A DNA stretch of 37,873 bases, taken from NCBI GenBank assembly GCA_003215795.1, contig QCJV01000008.1:1-37873 (forward strand), read 5' to 3'. The notes beneath the pieces are model-generated. The model was not told the DNA's origin. It saw only the letters and a program-made list of their open reading frames with translations, and ran no database searches. Shown in pieces: positions 27,870-37,554 of the stretch (within the stretch, counting starts at the first letter, position 1; the number at the start of each line of letters is the position of its first letter). The translations under genes and the position numbers were made by a program. Origin of the DNA: Prochlorococcus sp. AG-409-F19 (lineage in GTDB: Bacteria; Cyanobacteriota; Cyanobacteriia; PCC-6307; Cyanobiaceae).

Positions 27870-29417
27870 TTGAGCTGGCCTGCTTCTGATGCTGATCATT
27901 TAATTGTCTCATCTTCACAGATGAGAGGATTAGAAGAAAAACTTTTTTCGCATGGAATGCCTGAAGAAGCATTAATGGAAAAAGTTGGCTTGAAGATGAA
28001 AGGTTGGTTCATGGAGAATCGAGAATTTCTCAATAAAGGGGTTCTTGTTTTAGTTGGGCCTGGTCATAACGGTGGAGATGGTCTTGTCTTAGCAAGGGAG
28101 CTTCATTTAGCAGGTGTCGAAGTATCTATATGGTGCCCACTTGAAATTAAAAAGCCTTTAACTGCAAAACATCTTTCCTATTGTATTTCTATTGGGATAA
28201 CTCAACTGCAAATTGAGCCTGATGCTGCTGATGAGGCATTGTGGATTGAGGCTCTTTTTGGTCTTTCCCAAACCAGGCCAATACCCCAAGAGATTGGAAG
28301 ACTTTTGCAAGCTCGTGAAGAGCTCAAACCAGGCCATTTAATTAGCCTGGATGTCCCTGCTGGAATCTGTTCAGAAGATGGAAAGATTTTTGAGACTGGT
28401 GCTGCAAAAGCAGCATTTACGTTAACAGTAGGTTTGATAAAGAGAGGCTTGATCCAGGATCGTGCATTGCATAATGTAGGGACTTTGGTCAGGCTTGATA
28501 TTGGAATTCCAAAAGTTTTTTTTGATTCATTTTCTAATAAGACACCGTTGAAAATATCTTCGAATGATATTGAGTCTTTTAACCTCCCAGAAATTGCCCC
28601 AAACTCAAGTAAATATAAGAGAGGAAGAGTATTTGTTGTTGCTGGTTGCAAGAAATATAAAGGTGCTTCTTTACTTGCCTTGCAAGGTGCAATTGCAAGT
28701 GGTGTGGGAAGTATTCAAACTGTTTTAGCCTCAGACATAGTTAACTCGTTGTTTGGGATTGTTCCTGAAGTGATTTTTCATAATTACGATTATTCACAAA
28801 ATGAAGATGTTTTTCTTGCTAAATGTTTTGAAAAAATTAACTTTTCTCGTGTTGACTCTTTGCTGATAGGACCAGGATTAGGCCTTGCAGATGAAAATTG
28901 GGATCACTTTGCTTTAGCTCTTGAAGAATTTGCTGGACTGTTAGTACTTGATGCTGATGGGCTAAATAGGTTATCTAGCTCCAATGAAGGGTGGAAATGG
29001 CTACGGAAACGTCAAGGCCTTACATGGATAACCCCTCATATAGATGAATTCTCTCGTTTGTTCCCAGAGATAGATCCTTCTTGCCCTTTGAAAGCAGCAG
29101 CTGTAGCAGCTGAGGCAAGTGGGGTTGGAGTATTAATTAAAGGAGCCCATAGTGTTATAGCTTCTCCTTCTGGCTCCGTTTGGCAATTGGTGAATACGTC
29201 TAGTGTCGTGGCTCGAACGGGTTTAGGAGATCTGTTGGCAGGCTTTGTTGCAGGGGTTGGAGCACTGGGCAGTTGTTCAAAAAACAAACTTAATCATGAT
29301 TTATTTGCACTGGCAGTTTTAATTCATGCACATGCTGCAAAAAAATGCGAGGAAGGCTCAAATGCAAGCCTGATTTCTAAAAAATTAGGAATTGTTATGA
29401 AGAAGCTTCAACACTAA
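27870..29417 (+). CDS. nnr: Bifunctional NAD(P)H-hydrate epimerase / dehydratase
   Basis: 515 residues from a TTG start. The N-terminal YjeF_N epimerase domain (about 1-225) has MRGLEEKLFSHGMPEEALMEKVG and VGPGHNGGDGLVLARELH. The C-terminal ribokinase-like dehydratase domain (about 230-515) has GRVFVVAGCKKYKGASLLAL, LLIGPGLGL, LDADGLNRL, ITPHIDEFSRLF and GLGDLLAGFVAG. In this last motif the usual GTGD is GLGD, with the catalytic Asp kept. The enzyme repairs hydrated NADH and NADPH. A downstream ATG at the MRGLEEK motif would cut into the domain, so TTG is favoured. Confidence 0.93.
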   Translation: MSWPASDADHLIVSSSQMRGLEEKLFSHGMPEEALMEKVGLKMKGWFMENREFLNKGVLVLVGPGHNGGDGLVLARELHLAGVEVSIWCPLEIKKPLTAKHLSYCISIGITQLQIEPDAADEALWIEALFGLSQTRPIPQEIGRLLQAREELKPGHLISLDVPAGICSEDGKIFETGAAKAAFTLTVGLIKRGLIQDRALHNVGTLVRLDIGIPKVFFDSFSNKTPLKISSNDIESFNLPEIAPNSSKYKRGRVFVVAGCKKYKGASLLALQGAIASGVGSIQTVLASDIVNSLFGIVPEVIFHNYDYSQNEDVFLAKCFEKINFSRVDSLLIGPGLGLADENWDHFALALEEFAGLLVLDADGLNRLSSSNEGWKWLRKRQGLTWITPHIDEFSRLFPEIDPSCPLKAAAVAAEASGVGVLIKGAHSVIASPSGSVWQLVNTSSVVARTGLGDLLAGFVAGVGALGSCSKNKLNHDLFALAVLIHAHAAKKCEEGSNASLISKKLGIVMKKLQH

Positions 29418-29438
29418 AAAGTTTACTTTTATACATAT

Positions 29439-29462
29439 TGGCGTGTTTATTGACGCTTTTTT
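29439..29462 (+). terminator. Weak intrinsic terminator after nnr
   Basis: GGCGT (29440-29444) can pair with ACGCT (29453-29457), including one G-U pair, with an 8-nt loop; a T-run to 29462 follows. The stem is short. It stands 20 nt after the nnr stop and before the sigma gene's promoter region. Confidence 0.4.
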
Positions 29463-29569
29463 GTGGAAATGTGTACGTTTCAAAGCAAGAATCTGTAGGG
29501 TTTTTGAAGCATTGGCCTCTTTTCCAAAATCTGTAGGAAAGTTACTACACGTTTTGGGAAATAGAAAAA

Positions 29570-30511
29570 ATGGTTTCATCAGCACCCAAGGCAGCTGAAT
29601 CACACAAAAGGCGTAGCTCTGACCCTATTAGTTGGTATTTAGCAACTATAGGAAGAGTTCCTTTGTTGACTCCTGCAGAAGAAATTGAATTAGGTAATCA
29701 AGTACAGATAATGATGAATTTGACTGAAGATGGGATGGTTGACGAAAAAACGAAGAAATTCAGTTCTCATGAACGTAGGTTGATTCGAATTGGGAGAAGA
29801 GCGAAAGAACGGATGATGAAAGCTAATCTTCGTCTTGTCGTTAGTGTTGCAAAGAAATATCAAGGCAAGGGCCTAGAACTTTTAGATTTAGTTCAGGAAG
29901 GTTCTCTTGGTTTAGAAAGAGCTGTAGAAAAGTTTGATCCAACTCGTGGGTATAAATTTTCGACATATGCTTTCTGGTGGATTCGTCAGAGCATGACCAG
30001 AGCGATTGCTTGTCAATCTCGCACTATTCGCTTGCCAGTCCATTTAAGTGAAAGACTTGCAGCTATTAGAAAAGTAAGCCTTGATTTGGCTCATAAATTA
30101 GGCGCTATTCCTAATCGCATTGAAATAGCCGAAGAAATGGATATAGAAGTTGAAGAGCTTGATTCTATTTTGCGTCAAGCGCTTACTACTAGTAGCCTTG
30201 ATGCACCAGTAAATGGAGATGATGGACGTAGTTTTCTTGGTGACTTAATTGCAGATGCTTCTGCGGAGGAACCTTTGGATAAAGTTGAACAAAGTATTCA
30301 TCAAGAACAGCTTGGGCGCTGGTTGACTCATTTAAGCGAGCAGGAACAACATGTTCTTAAGCTTAGATTTGGTTTAGAAGGAAATGATAGGCATACCCTT
30401 GCCGAGATAGGACGATTGCTTGAGGTCTCTCGAGAACGTGTTAGACAAGTTGAATTGAAGTCCCTCCGTAAACTAAGGAATTTAACTAGAAAGCTACCTA
30501 GTGGGATTTAA
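29570..30511 (+). CDS. Group 2 sigma-70 factor
   Basis: 313 residues. It starts with a short polar tail and then region 1.2 (DPISWYLATIGRVPLLTPAEE), so region 1.1 of the primary sigma is missing. Region 2 is complete (LRLVVSVAKKYQGKGLELLD, VQEGSLGLERAVEKFDPTRG, FSTYAFWWIRQSMTRAI), as are region 3 (IRLPVHLSERLAAIRK) and region 4 (LRFGLEGNDRHTLAEIGRLL, SRERVRQVELKSLRKLR). This is a cyanobacterial non-essential RpoD-like factor that recognises ordinary -10/-35 promoters; the exact paralogue cannot be assigned. The 152-nt gap upstream has repeats that may be regulatory. Convergent with pdhA. Confidence 0.95.
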   Translation: MVSSAPKAAESHKRRSSDPISWYLATIGRVPLLTPAEEIELGNQVQIMMNLTEDGMVDEKTKKFSSHERRLIRIGRRAKERMMKANLRLVVSVAKKYQGKGLELLDLVQEGSLGLERAVEKFDPTRGYKFSTYAFWWIRQSMTRAIACQSRTIRLPVHLSERLAAIRKVSLDLAHKLGAIPNRIEIAEEMDIEVEELDSILRQALTTSSLDAPVNGDDGRSFLGDLIADASAEEPLDKVEQSIHQEQLGRWLTHLSEQEQHVLKLRFGLEGNDRHTLAEIGRLLEVSRERVRQVELKSLRKLRNLTRKLPSGI

Positions 30512-30547
30512 TTAATAGTTTTTGACTTGAAGAACCAAGCGACTATT

Positions 30548-31639
30548 TTAGTCTTCTGCCCAAATATATTTCGTTAATTCAGAAGGATCTGGATCAGAAG
30601 ATCCAAGAGCAAACTCTACTGCTTCATTGATTTCTTGATCAATTTCTTTTTCGATTGCTCGTAGCTCATCGCTTGTAATAAGGCCTGTTTCGGAAAGACT
30701 CTTTTCAAAAGATTTTATTGGATCTCTTTTAGCCCAAAACTCTTTTTCTTCTGAGGAACGTAGTTCATCAGGATCAGCTAAGGAATGCCCCCTGAATCTA
30801 TAGGTAAGACACTCGAGCAAGGTAGGACCTTGACCTGATCTGGCTCTTTGAATAGCTCTTTGCGCAGCTCCACGAACTGCAAGTATATCCATCCCGTCTA
30901 CTTCTTCCCCTGTCATTCCAAAAGCATTGGCCTTTCTCCAAATCTCAGGTTCGCTAGTTGCTCGATCATGGGCCATTCCTATTGCCCATTTATTGTTTTC
31001 AACAACAAAAATAATAGGCAGTTTCCATAGTTGAGCCATGTTTAGACATTCGTAAAATTGACCAATATTGCAGGTTCCATCTCCAAAGAATGCAGCTGTA
31101 ACCGAGTCACTTGCATTGTTATTAAAAACTTCTTTTTTGTAACGACTAGTAAATGCTGATCCAAGTGCTACAGGGATACCTTCTCCAATAAATGCATAGC
31201 CACCTAGAAGGTGATGCTCTTTGGAAAATAGATGCATTGATCCTCCTCTCCCTTTACTGCATCCAGTTTCCTTGCCGAATAATTCACTCATCACTTCTTT
31301 CGCTGGTACACCAGCGCTTAAAGCATGAACATGATCACGATAGGTACTACAAAACCAGTCATGCTTTTGTTTCATTGCCCCAATTACTCCTGAACTAACT
31401 GCTTCTTGGCCGTTATACAAATGAACAAAGCCAAACATCTTTCCCCTGTAATACATTTCCGCGCATTTATCTTCAAACCTTCTCCCTAATGTCATGTCTT
31501 TAAAGAGCCTTAGACCTGTTTCACGATCTATAGGAGCTGGCTTTTGTGCCGAGATGTTCTTTAGTCGCTCTGCATGTGCGCCTTCCAAATTCAGATTATT
31601 TTTAGCTTGTTGATTAGTCACGTTTGTTGATTGAGTCAT
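30548..31639 (-). CDS. pdhA: Pyruvate dehydrogenase E1 component, alpha subunit
   Basis: 363 residues. Thiamine-diphosphate-dependent subunit converting pyruvate to the acetyl group carried by E2. The TPP motif runs from [20 protein letters not shown] to VVENN. Other marks are [52 protein letters not shown] and [17 protein letters not shown]. Divergent from ftn2 with a 107-nt gap that holds repeated TCTATG elements. Confidence 0.97.
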   Translation of the reverse strand: MTQSTNVTNQQAKNNLNLEGAHAERLKNISAQKPAPIDRETGLRLFKDMTLGRRFEDKCAEMYYRGKMFGFVHLYNGQEAVSSGVIGAMKQKHDWFCSTYRDHVHALSAGVPAKEVMSELFGKETGCSKGRGGSMHLFSKEHHLLGGYAFIGEGIPVALGSAFTSRYKKEVFNNNASDSVTAAFFGDGTCNIGQFYECLNMAQLWKLPIIFVVENNKWAIGMAHDRATSEPEIWRKANAFGMTGEEVDGMDILAVRGAAQRAIQRARSGQGPTLLECLTYRFRGHSLADPDELRSSEEKEFWAKRDPIKSFEKSLSETGLITSDELRAIEKEIDQEINEAVEFALGSSDPDPSELTKYIWAED

Positions 31640-31746
31640 TTAATCGCCTGCTTATCTATGTATAACTTTAAAGGTCTATGGAAGTAATAAGCATTGCATA
31701 GATCTTTGTTCTGTCTAAAGTTTAATGCTAATAGCCCGATTCTGGA

Positions 31747-33804
31747 TTGGAACTGCCGATCGATCATTTTCGTTTACTTGGAGTTAGTCCTTCTTCAGGA
31801 CCTGAGGAAGTACTACGATTTTTCCAGTTACGCTTAGATCGTACTCCTGATAAGGGGTTTACCCCTGAAGTTATTTCACAGCGATCGGAGCTTTTGCGCC
31901 GATCTGCTGATTTACTTTGTGATAAGGAGTCACGAGAGAAGTATGAAGCCGCTTTGTTGAGCGGGGCTGAAGGCCTTGAATTTTCGTCAAACCGAGATGT
32001 TGCTGGCTTAATACTTTTATGGGAAGCAAATATTTCTTATGAAGCTTTTAAGCTTTCTAGGAAAGCACTCCAACCACCTCAGGCGCCTGCGCTTGGGAGT
32101 GGTAGAGAATCTGATTTGACTTTATTGGCAGCTCTTTCTTGTAGAGATGCTGCTTTGCAAGAACAAGAACAAAGACATTATTCATCTGCTGCGGAACTTT
32201 TAGAAGAAGGTATTCATTTGCTGCAAAGAATGGGAAAGCTACCTGAAAAGAGGAGAATGCTTGAACAGGAGCTTGAATCACTATTGCCTTATAGGATCCT
32301 TGACTTACTGAGCAGAGATCTTTCAGATCAAAAGGCTCATCAAGATGGATTAAATTTACTTGATGGGTTTGTTTTAAAGCGAGGTGGATTGGAAGGCAAG
32401 AAACTTAATCATTCGAATACGGAATTAAAGCAATCAGATTTTGAGTTGTTTTTTCAGCAAATAAGGAATTTTCTGACAGTTCAAGAACAGATAGACTTGT
32501 TTTGGCATTGGGAGAAAAATGGTTCTGTTGATGCAGGCTTCTTATGTGCTATCTCCCTAGTCGCTTCTGGTTTCTTCAGAAGAAAGCCTGAATCTTTGCA
32601 AAAAGCCAGGAAAAAGCTTAATAAACTCAATTTGCAAGGTTTTGATGCAATGCCTCTGCTTGGCTGCATAGATCTTTTACTTGCTGATCTGAAGCAGGCG
32701 GAGGAATGTTTTGCTAATAGCAGTGATACTGGTTTAAAAGAATGGTTTGATTCATACCCAGGGGAAAAGCTTGCAGCATTATGTGACTATTCTCGAAATT
32801 GGCTGTTAAGAGATGTTCTTCCTGGTTTTAGAGATATAGAAGTTGAAACTGTTGATTTAGAAGCTTGGTTTGCAGATAGAGATGTTCAAGAATATCTTGA
32901 AAAGATTGAGAAGAAAGGAGCTTTAGGTATTGCTAAAGCAGGCTTTTCATTTATTTCTGGATTGTCTCCCGAAAAAACAATCTCAGAGTCATTAGCCTCG
33001 ACGGAAGAAATCGAAGAAGGTGGCCATAGAGCTGTAACTAGATCTGATAAATTTCCTTTAGGAAGTGAAACTGTAAGTGAAGATGTTGTTGAAAGAGAGA
33101 CTCTGAAAGAAAACATTCTTGCAATTTATAAAAGATTTATTCCTATTTTAAATATTCCTTCTTTTAAAACATTTAAGAAAAGAGTAAAGCTAAGAAATAA
33201 AAGGATGATATTTGCCCCTTTGCTTTTTATTAGTATGTTCTCTTCTGGATCTTTGATAGGTTGGATTTCAATTAGGAGTCAGATTCGGGAAAACATTAAA
33301 ACACCAGAAGTATCCTTGGCTAAGAAGAAAACAAATATTGAAAGGACTGCAGTAAATGATGAAGCTAATGCGGAAAAAAACATTCCAAAATCAACCATTT
33401 TGGAGTTTAAAGCTTTAACTGCCGAAACTCCCAGCAAAGATCAACTCCTTAAACTGATAGAAGCTTGGTTGCTTGCAAAAGGCGATATTCTTGCAGGTAG
33501 AAAAAATAGTAATTTATCAGTTGTAGCAAGAAGCCAGCTTGTAAAGATAGTTAGTGAACAGAGAAGGAAGGACGAGGCATTAGGTCAGAAACAAATTATT
33601 AATGCGGAAATCAAATCTTTGAAAATTCTAGATCAAACAAGCAAAAGAATTGCTGTTAAAGTTGAGATCAACTACAATGACAAACTTGTCAAGCAATCTG
33701 GAGAGATTCTTTCCGAGACAGCTCTACCTTCTTTGAAAGTGAAGTATGTATTAGGTAGAAAGAAGTCTAAGTGGCAGTTGATTGACTTTGGAAGTGAAAA
33801 ATAA
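31747..33804 (+). CDS. ftn2: Cell division protein Ftn2/ZipN (ARC6-type)
   Basis: 685 residues from a TTG start. The N-terminal MELPIDHFRLLGVSPSSGPEEVLRFF pattern is J-like but lacks the HPD motif of true DnaJ. A long helical region (about 90-380) follows. One membrane segment lies at about 487-509 (MIFAPLLFISMFSSGSLIGW), and the C-terminal domain (about 555-685, ending VKYVLGRKKSKWQLIDFGSEK) is of the ARC6 IMS type. This is the cyanobacterial/plastid FtsZ-ring anchor; ftsZ itself is at 7341. ffh follows after 67 nt. Confidence 0.93.
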   Translation: MELPIDHFRLLGVSPSSGPEEVLRFFQLRLDRTPDKGFTPEVISQRSELLRRSADLLCDKESREKYEAALLSGAEGLEFSSNRDVAGLILLWEANISYEAFKLSRKALQPPQAPALGSGRESDLTLLAALSCRDAALQEQEQRHYSSAAELLEEGIHLLQRMGKLPEKRRMLEQELESLLPYRILDLLSRDLSDQKAHQDGLNLLDGFVLKRGGLEGKKLNHSNTELKQSDFELFFQQIRNFLTVQEQIDLFWHWEKNGSVDAGFLCAISLVASGFFRRKPESLQKARKKLNKLNLQGFDAMPLLGCIDLLLADLKQAEECFANSSDTGLKEWFDSYPGEKLAALCDYSRNWLLRDVLPGFRDIEVETVDLEAWFADRDVQEYLEKIEKKGALGIAKAGFSFISGLSPEKTISESLASTEEIEEGGHRAVTRSDKFPLGSETVSEDVVERETLKENILAIYKRFIPILNIPSFKTFKKRVKLRNKRMIFAPLLFISMFSSGSLIGWISIRSQIRENIKTPEVSLAKKKTNIERTAVNDEANAEKNIPKSTILEFKALTAETPSKDQLLKLIEAWLLAKGDILAGRKNSNLSVVARSQLVKIVSEQRRKDEALGQKQIINAEIKSLKILDQTSKRIAVKVEINYNDKLVKQSGEILSETALPSLKVKYVLGRKKSKWQLIDFGSEK

Positions 33805-33871
33805 AGGAACTTTTCTTTTATGGCTTTTTATTTAGCTAGGCTGGAAGAATATGAACAAAAATCTTAGTTAA

Positions 33872-35311
33872 ATGTTTGATGAGCTGTCTGCACGTTTTGA
33901 AGATGCTGTAAAAGGTCTTAAAGGTGAAAAGCAGATCAATGAAGATAATGTGGAGGTCGCACTTAAGCAAGTTCGTCGTGCTCTTTTAGAAGCAGACGTT
34001 AGCCTTTCTGTCGTTAAAGAGTTTGTAGAAGAAGTTCGTCAGAAATCTATTGGAGAAGATGTAGTTAGAGGAGTTAAGCCAGGAGAGAAATTTATTGAGA
34101 TTGTGCATAAAGAATTAGTTGATGTAATGGGTGGTAGTAATGCGCCTTTGGCAGAAGCAACAAAAAAACCTTCTGTCATCCTTATGGCAGGTCTTCAAGG
34201 AGCAGGGAAAACAACAGCCACAGCGAAGCTTGGCTTGCACCTAAAAGAAAAAGGACAAAGAACATTATTGGTTGCTGCAGATGTATATAGGCCAGCTGCG
34301 ATAGATCAGCTGAACACTTTGGGAAAACAGATTGAACTAGAAGTCTTTAGCCTTGGTCAAGATTTAAAGCCTGAAGAAATTGCTGCATCAGGCTTGGCTA
34401 AGGCTAAAGAAGAAAATTTCGATAATTTAATAGTTGATACAGCTGGAAGATTGCAAATAGATGAAGACATGATGGATGAAATGGTACGAATTCGCACAGC
34501 TGTTAATCCTGATGAGGTTTTATTAGTAGTTGATTCGATGATTGGCCAGGAGGCAGCAGATCTAACTCGAGCTTTTCATGAAAAAGTTGGAATTACAGGA
34601 GCTGTTCTTACAAAACTTGATGGTGATTCAAGAGGTGGTGCTGCCCTCTCAATTCGCAAGGTAAGCGGTCAGCCTATCAAGTTTATTGGTACTGGTGAAA
34701 AGGTTGAGGCTTTGCAGCCTTTTCATCCAGAACGGATGGCGGGCAGAATTTTGGGAATGGGTGACGTTTTAACTCTTGTTGAAAAAGCTCAGAAGGAAGT
34801 TGAAATTGCAGATGCTGAGCAAATGCAAAGGAAGTTTCAAGAGGCAACTTTTGATTTTTCTGATTTTGTTAAGCAGATGAGACTTATTAAAAGGATGGGG
34901 TCCTTAGGAGGACTAATGAAAATGATTCCTGGAATGAATAAAATTGACGATGGGATGTTGAAGAGTGGAGAAGAACAGCTGAAGAGGATCGAAGCAATGA
35001 TTGGTTCTATGACAAATGCCGAAAGAAAACAACCAGAATTACTTGCAGCTCAGCCTTCAAGAAGGAGAAGAGTCGCTCTTGGCAGTGGCCATACCCCTGC
35101 AGAAATGGATAAGGTTTTGTCAGATTTTCAAAAAATGCGTGGCTTGATGAAACAAATGTCTAGTGGGGCTGGCCTCCCTGGAATGGGAGGCTTGCCTGGC
35201 CTTGGAGGACCTGGCGGAATACCTGGAATGCCACAAGGTGCTGGTGGCTCAGTTAGAGCACCAAAACGTCAGCGTCCTCATAAGAAAAAGAAAGGGTTTG
35301 GAGACTTATGA
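33872..35311 (+). CDS. ffh: Signal recognition particle GTPase Ffh
   Basis: 479 residues. N domain (1-95), G domain with GLQGAGKTTATAKLG (about 107-121), VAADVYRPAAIDQL, DTAGRLQIDEDMMDE, LTKLDGDSRGGAALS and GTGEKVEALQPFHPERMAGR. The methionine-rich M domain has KRMGSLGGLMKMIPGMNKI and PSRRRRVALGSGHTPAEMDK, which binds SRP RNA. The tail is Gly/Pro/Met-rich with a basic end (PKRQRPHKKKKGFGDL). It pairs with the ffs RNA in this window for membrane targeting of nascent proteins. Confidence 0.98.
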   Translation: MFDELSARFEDAVKGLKGEKQINEDNVEVALKQVRRALLEADVSLSVVKEFVEEVRQKSIGEDVVRGVKPGEKFIEIVHKELVDVMGGSNAPLAEATKKPSVILMAGLQGAGKTTATAKLGLHLKEKGQRTLLVAADVYRPAAIDQLNTLGKQIELEVFSLGQDLKPEEIAASGLAKAKEENFDNLIVDTAGRLQIDEDMMDEMVRIRTAVNPDEVLLVVDSMIGQEAADLTRAFHEKVGITGAVLTKLDGDSRGGAALSIRKVSGQPIKFIGTGEKVEALQPFHPERMAGRILGMGDVLTLVEKAQKEVEIADAEQMQRKFQEATFDFSDFVKQMRLIKRMGSLGGLMKMIPGMNKIDDGMLKSGEEQLKRIEAMIGSMTNAERKQPELLAAQPSRRRRVALGSGHTPAEMDKVLSDFQKMRGLMKQMSSGAGLPGMGGLPGLGGPGGIPGMPQGAGGSVRAPKRQRPHKKKKGFGDL

Positions 35312-35389
35312 GCCATGACAAGCTAATGTATATAACTGGTAAGTGGTTTTTCACTGCCACTACACAATCAACCAAGAAGTACAGCGAAG

Positions 35390-35749
35390 ATGATCAAGCT
35401 CCGCCTTAAGCGGTTCGGTAAGAAGAGAGAGGCTAGCTTTCGCCTAGTTGCTTGCAATAGCACTTCGCGAAGAGATGGTCGACCTCTTCAAGAATTAGGT
35501 TTTTACAATCCTCGAACTAAGGAAACAAGGCTAGACACTGAGGCCCTTAGATTGAGATTAAGTCAAGGTGCCCAGCCTACTGATGCTGTCCGCTCTCTTC
35601 TTGAGAAAGGAGGCATTCTTGAAAAGACTATTCGTCCAGCCCAATTGATTGGCAAGTTAAAACAAGAAGAAACTAGAAAATCAGCGGCAAAAGAGTCGTC
35701 CAAGAAGATAGAGGCAGCGACTTCAGAAGAAGCTCCTCCTGAAAATTAA
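35390..35749 (+). CDS. rpsP: Small ribosomal subunit protein bS16
   Basis: 119 residues. [32 protein letters not shown] and [10 protein letters not shown] are the bS16 signature. The C-terminus is extended past about residue 80 by a Lys/Glu/Ala-rich tail ([18 protein letters not shown] and onward), as in other cyanobacterial S16 proteins. It lies 78 nt after ffh and ends 7 nt before the PhoH-like gene, so these are probably one transcript. Confidence 0.96.
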   Translation: MIKLRLKRFGKKREASFRLVACNSTSRRDGRPLQELGFYNPRTKETRLDTEALRLRLSQGAQPTDAVRSLLEKGGILEKTIRPAQLIGKLKQEETRKSAAKESSKKIEAATSEEAPPEN

Positions 35750-35756
35750 TACTTTT

Positions 35757-36731
35757 ATGACAGGAGCAGAGTCTTCTGGAAGATTTGCAATTGATTTACC
35801 TGATTCAGATGCTGCTATAGCTCTTGCAGGTGCAGGGCTCTCAACGCTTCATAGGTTGGAAGCCTTGACAGGTGCATCAATTGTTTTAAGAGGCTTAAAA
35901 CTTGAATTAAGTGGTCTTTCAAGTCAGATTGAAAGAGCAGCAGCATTGGTTGAATTAATGCGCCCGGTTTGGGGCGAGGGCCAAGCGGTCTCTGATGTTG
36001 ATCTTAAAGCAGCCCTTTCTTCAATTGATACTGGGAGAACAAGTGATTATGCATCTTTGGGAGATCATGTTTTAGCTCGAAGCCAAAGAGGAAAGCTTTT
36101 AAGGCCAAGAACACTAAGGCAAAAGGCTTATTTAGATGCAATGGAATGCAATGACTTGACTTTTTCTCTTGGACCAGCTGGTACTGGAAAGACTTTTCTT
36201 GCAACCGTTTTGGCGGTAAGAATGTTGTCAGAGCGAAAAATTGAAAGGATTATACTCACCAGACCAGCAGTGGAAGCTGGGGAGAGCTTGGGTTTCTTGC
36301 CTGGAGACCTCCAACAGAAGGTTGATCCTTATTTAAGACCTCTTTATGATGCACTCCATTCTTTGCTTGGTTTGGAGAAAACAACATCGTTGTTTGAGAA
36401 GGGGATTATTGAAGTTGCTCCATTGGCCTATATGCGAGGTAGGACTTTAGAAGACTCTTTCGTCATTCTTGATGAAGCTCAAAATACAACTTCTGCACAA
36501 ATGCGCATGGCGCTTACTCGCTTGGGAGAAAGGTCTCGAATGGTTGTTACAGGTGATATAACTCAGATTGATCTTCCATCAGGACAAATTAGTGGCCTTG
36601 TTGAAGCAATTGAGGTGCTTAAAAAAATTAAAGGCATTGCTATTTGCAAATTGACTTCTGCCGATATTGTTAGACACCAACTTGTTCAGCGAGTAGTTGA
36701 TGCTTATGCAAAAAAAGAGAAAAGTTCGTGA
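35757..36731 (+). CDS. PhoH-like ATPase
   Basis: 324 residues. N-terminal part (about 1-110) with a KH-like character (LHRLEALTGASIVLRGLKLELSG). The PhoH core has a Walker A FSLGPAGTGKTFLATVLA (about 135-152), LTRPAVEAGESLGFLPGDLQQKVDPYLRPLYD, Walker B DSFVILDEAQNTTSAQMRM, and MVVTGDITQIDLP. Relatives are putative RNA helicases or RNA-linked ATPases, often near ribosome and RNase genes; the function in this organism is not established. It follows rpsP after 7 nt, fitting a translation-linked role. Confidence 0.94.
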   Translation: MTGAESSGRFAIDLPDSDAAIALAGAGLSTLHRLEALTGASIVLRGLKLELSGLSSQIERAAALVELMRPVWGEGQAVSDVDLKAALSSIDTGRTSDYASLGDHVLARSQRGKLLRPRTLRQKAYLDAMECNDLTFSLGPAGTGKTFLATVLAVRMLSERKIERIILTRPAVEAGESLGFLPGDLQQKVDPYLRPLYDALHSLLGLEKTTSLFEKGIIEVAPLAYMRGRTLEDSFVILDEAQNTTSAQMRMALTRLGERSRMVVTGDITQIDLPSGQISGLVEAIEVLKKIKGIAICKLTSADIVRHQLVQRVVDAYAKKEKSS

Positions 36732-36742
36732 CATCCGCACAA

Positions 36743-36748
36743 TATAAT
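36743..36748 (+). promoter_or_regulatory. Candidate -10 box for the BI-1-like gene
   Basis: A perfect TATAAT lies 53 nt before the ATG at 36801, just past the PhoH-like stop. No good -35 box is seen. A T-run (TTTTTTTT, around 36761-36768) follows it. Confidence 0.3.
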
Positions 36749-36800
36749 TCGCGCAAATATTTTTTTTCTGTCAAAGTATTAATTAATTACTTGGATACAT

Positions 36801-37538
36801 ATGCCAGCAAGTAGCAATTTTCAACAAGCCATTCGCGAGGCTCAATCAGGCTCTTTAGTGGGGCCAAATGTAGTTAATAAGGCTTTGCCTTACGTTGGTG
36901 GCGGGATGGTCCTTACGGCCTTGGGAGTCTTGAGTGGATTATCTCTCTTGGCTTCTAATCCAGCTCTGTTTCAACCTCTTTCATTTGTAGCCCTGATTGC
37001 AGAAATAGTTCTGTTTTTCATGGCTACAAGTGCTGCAAATAATGCAAATAATGCAAAAGCTTTGCCACTGCTTACTGCTTTTAGTGTCTTAACAGGTTTT
37101 ACTCTTAGTGGAATTGTTGCAATTGCTATTGGTACTGCAGGTATCGGTTCAGTTGGCACAGCAGCTTTTGCTACAGGAATAACCTTTGTTATCGCTTCAT
37201 CAGTAGGTAGAAAAATGAGTGATAGCGTTGGTCAGGCTTTAAGTGGGGCTGTTGGATTAGGTCTCATAGGCTTAATCATTGCAATGGTTGTTCAACTTAT
37301 TGGAGGCTTCTTCGCTCCAGGAATGTTTGGTGGAAGCGGCTTTGAGTTGATGATTGCAGGCTTTGGGACAGTTCTTTTTGTTGCGATGTCTTTCGTAGAT
37401 TTCTATACAATGCCTAGAAGATATAACGATGAGCAGTACCTTGCGGGCGCATTGGGAATGTATTTAACGTATATCAATTTATTTGTTTTCATACTTCGTT
37501 TGATTATTGCTCTTCAAGGCGGAGGACGCAGAGATTAG
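36801..37538 (+). CDS. Bax inhibitor-1 (YccA/YbhL) family membrane protein
   Basis: 245 residues, six or seven hydrophobic segments after a polar 30-residue N-terminus (QQAIREAQSGSLVGPNVVNKAL). The C-terminal LAGALGMYLTYINLFVFILRLI is the BI-1 family end. Members are integral membrane proteins, several of which leak calcium or protons, and their bacterial roles are poorly defined. No Shine-Dalgarno sequence is visible. The gene ends 16 nt before a strong hairpin. Confidence 0.85.
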   Translation: MPASSNFQQAIREAQSGSLVGPNVVNKALPYVGGGMVLTALGVLSGLSLLASNPALFQPLSFVALIAEIVLFFMATSAANNANNAKALPLLTAFSVLTGFTLSGIVAIAIGTAGIGSVGTAAFATGITFVIASSVGRKMSDSVGQALSGAVGLGLIGLIIAMVVQLIGGFFAPGMFGGSGFELMIAGFGTVLFVAMSFVDFYTMPRRYNDEQYLAGALGMYLTYINLFVFILRLIIALQGGGRRD

Positions 37539-37554
37539 TAATTAATTAATCAAA

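Noticed and set aside
28202..28651. 149-codon frame antisense to nnr
   Set aside because: Shadow of the epimerase domain; no independent start signals or family features.
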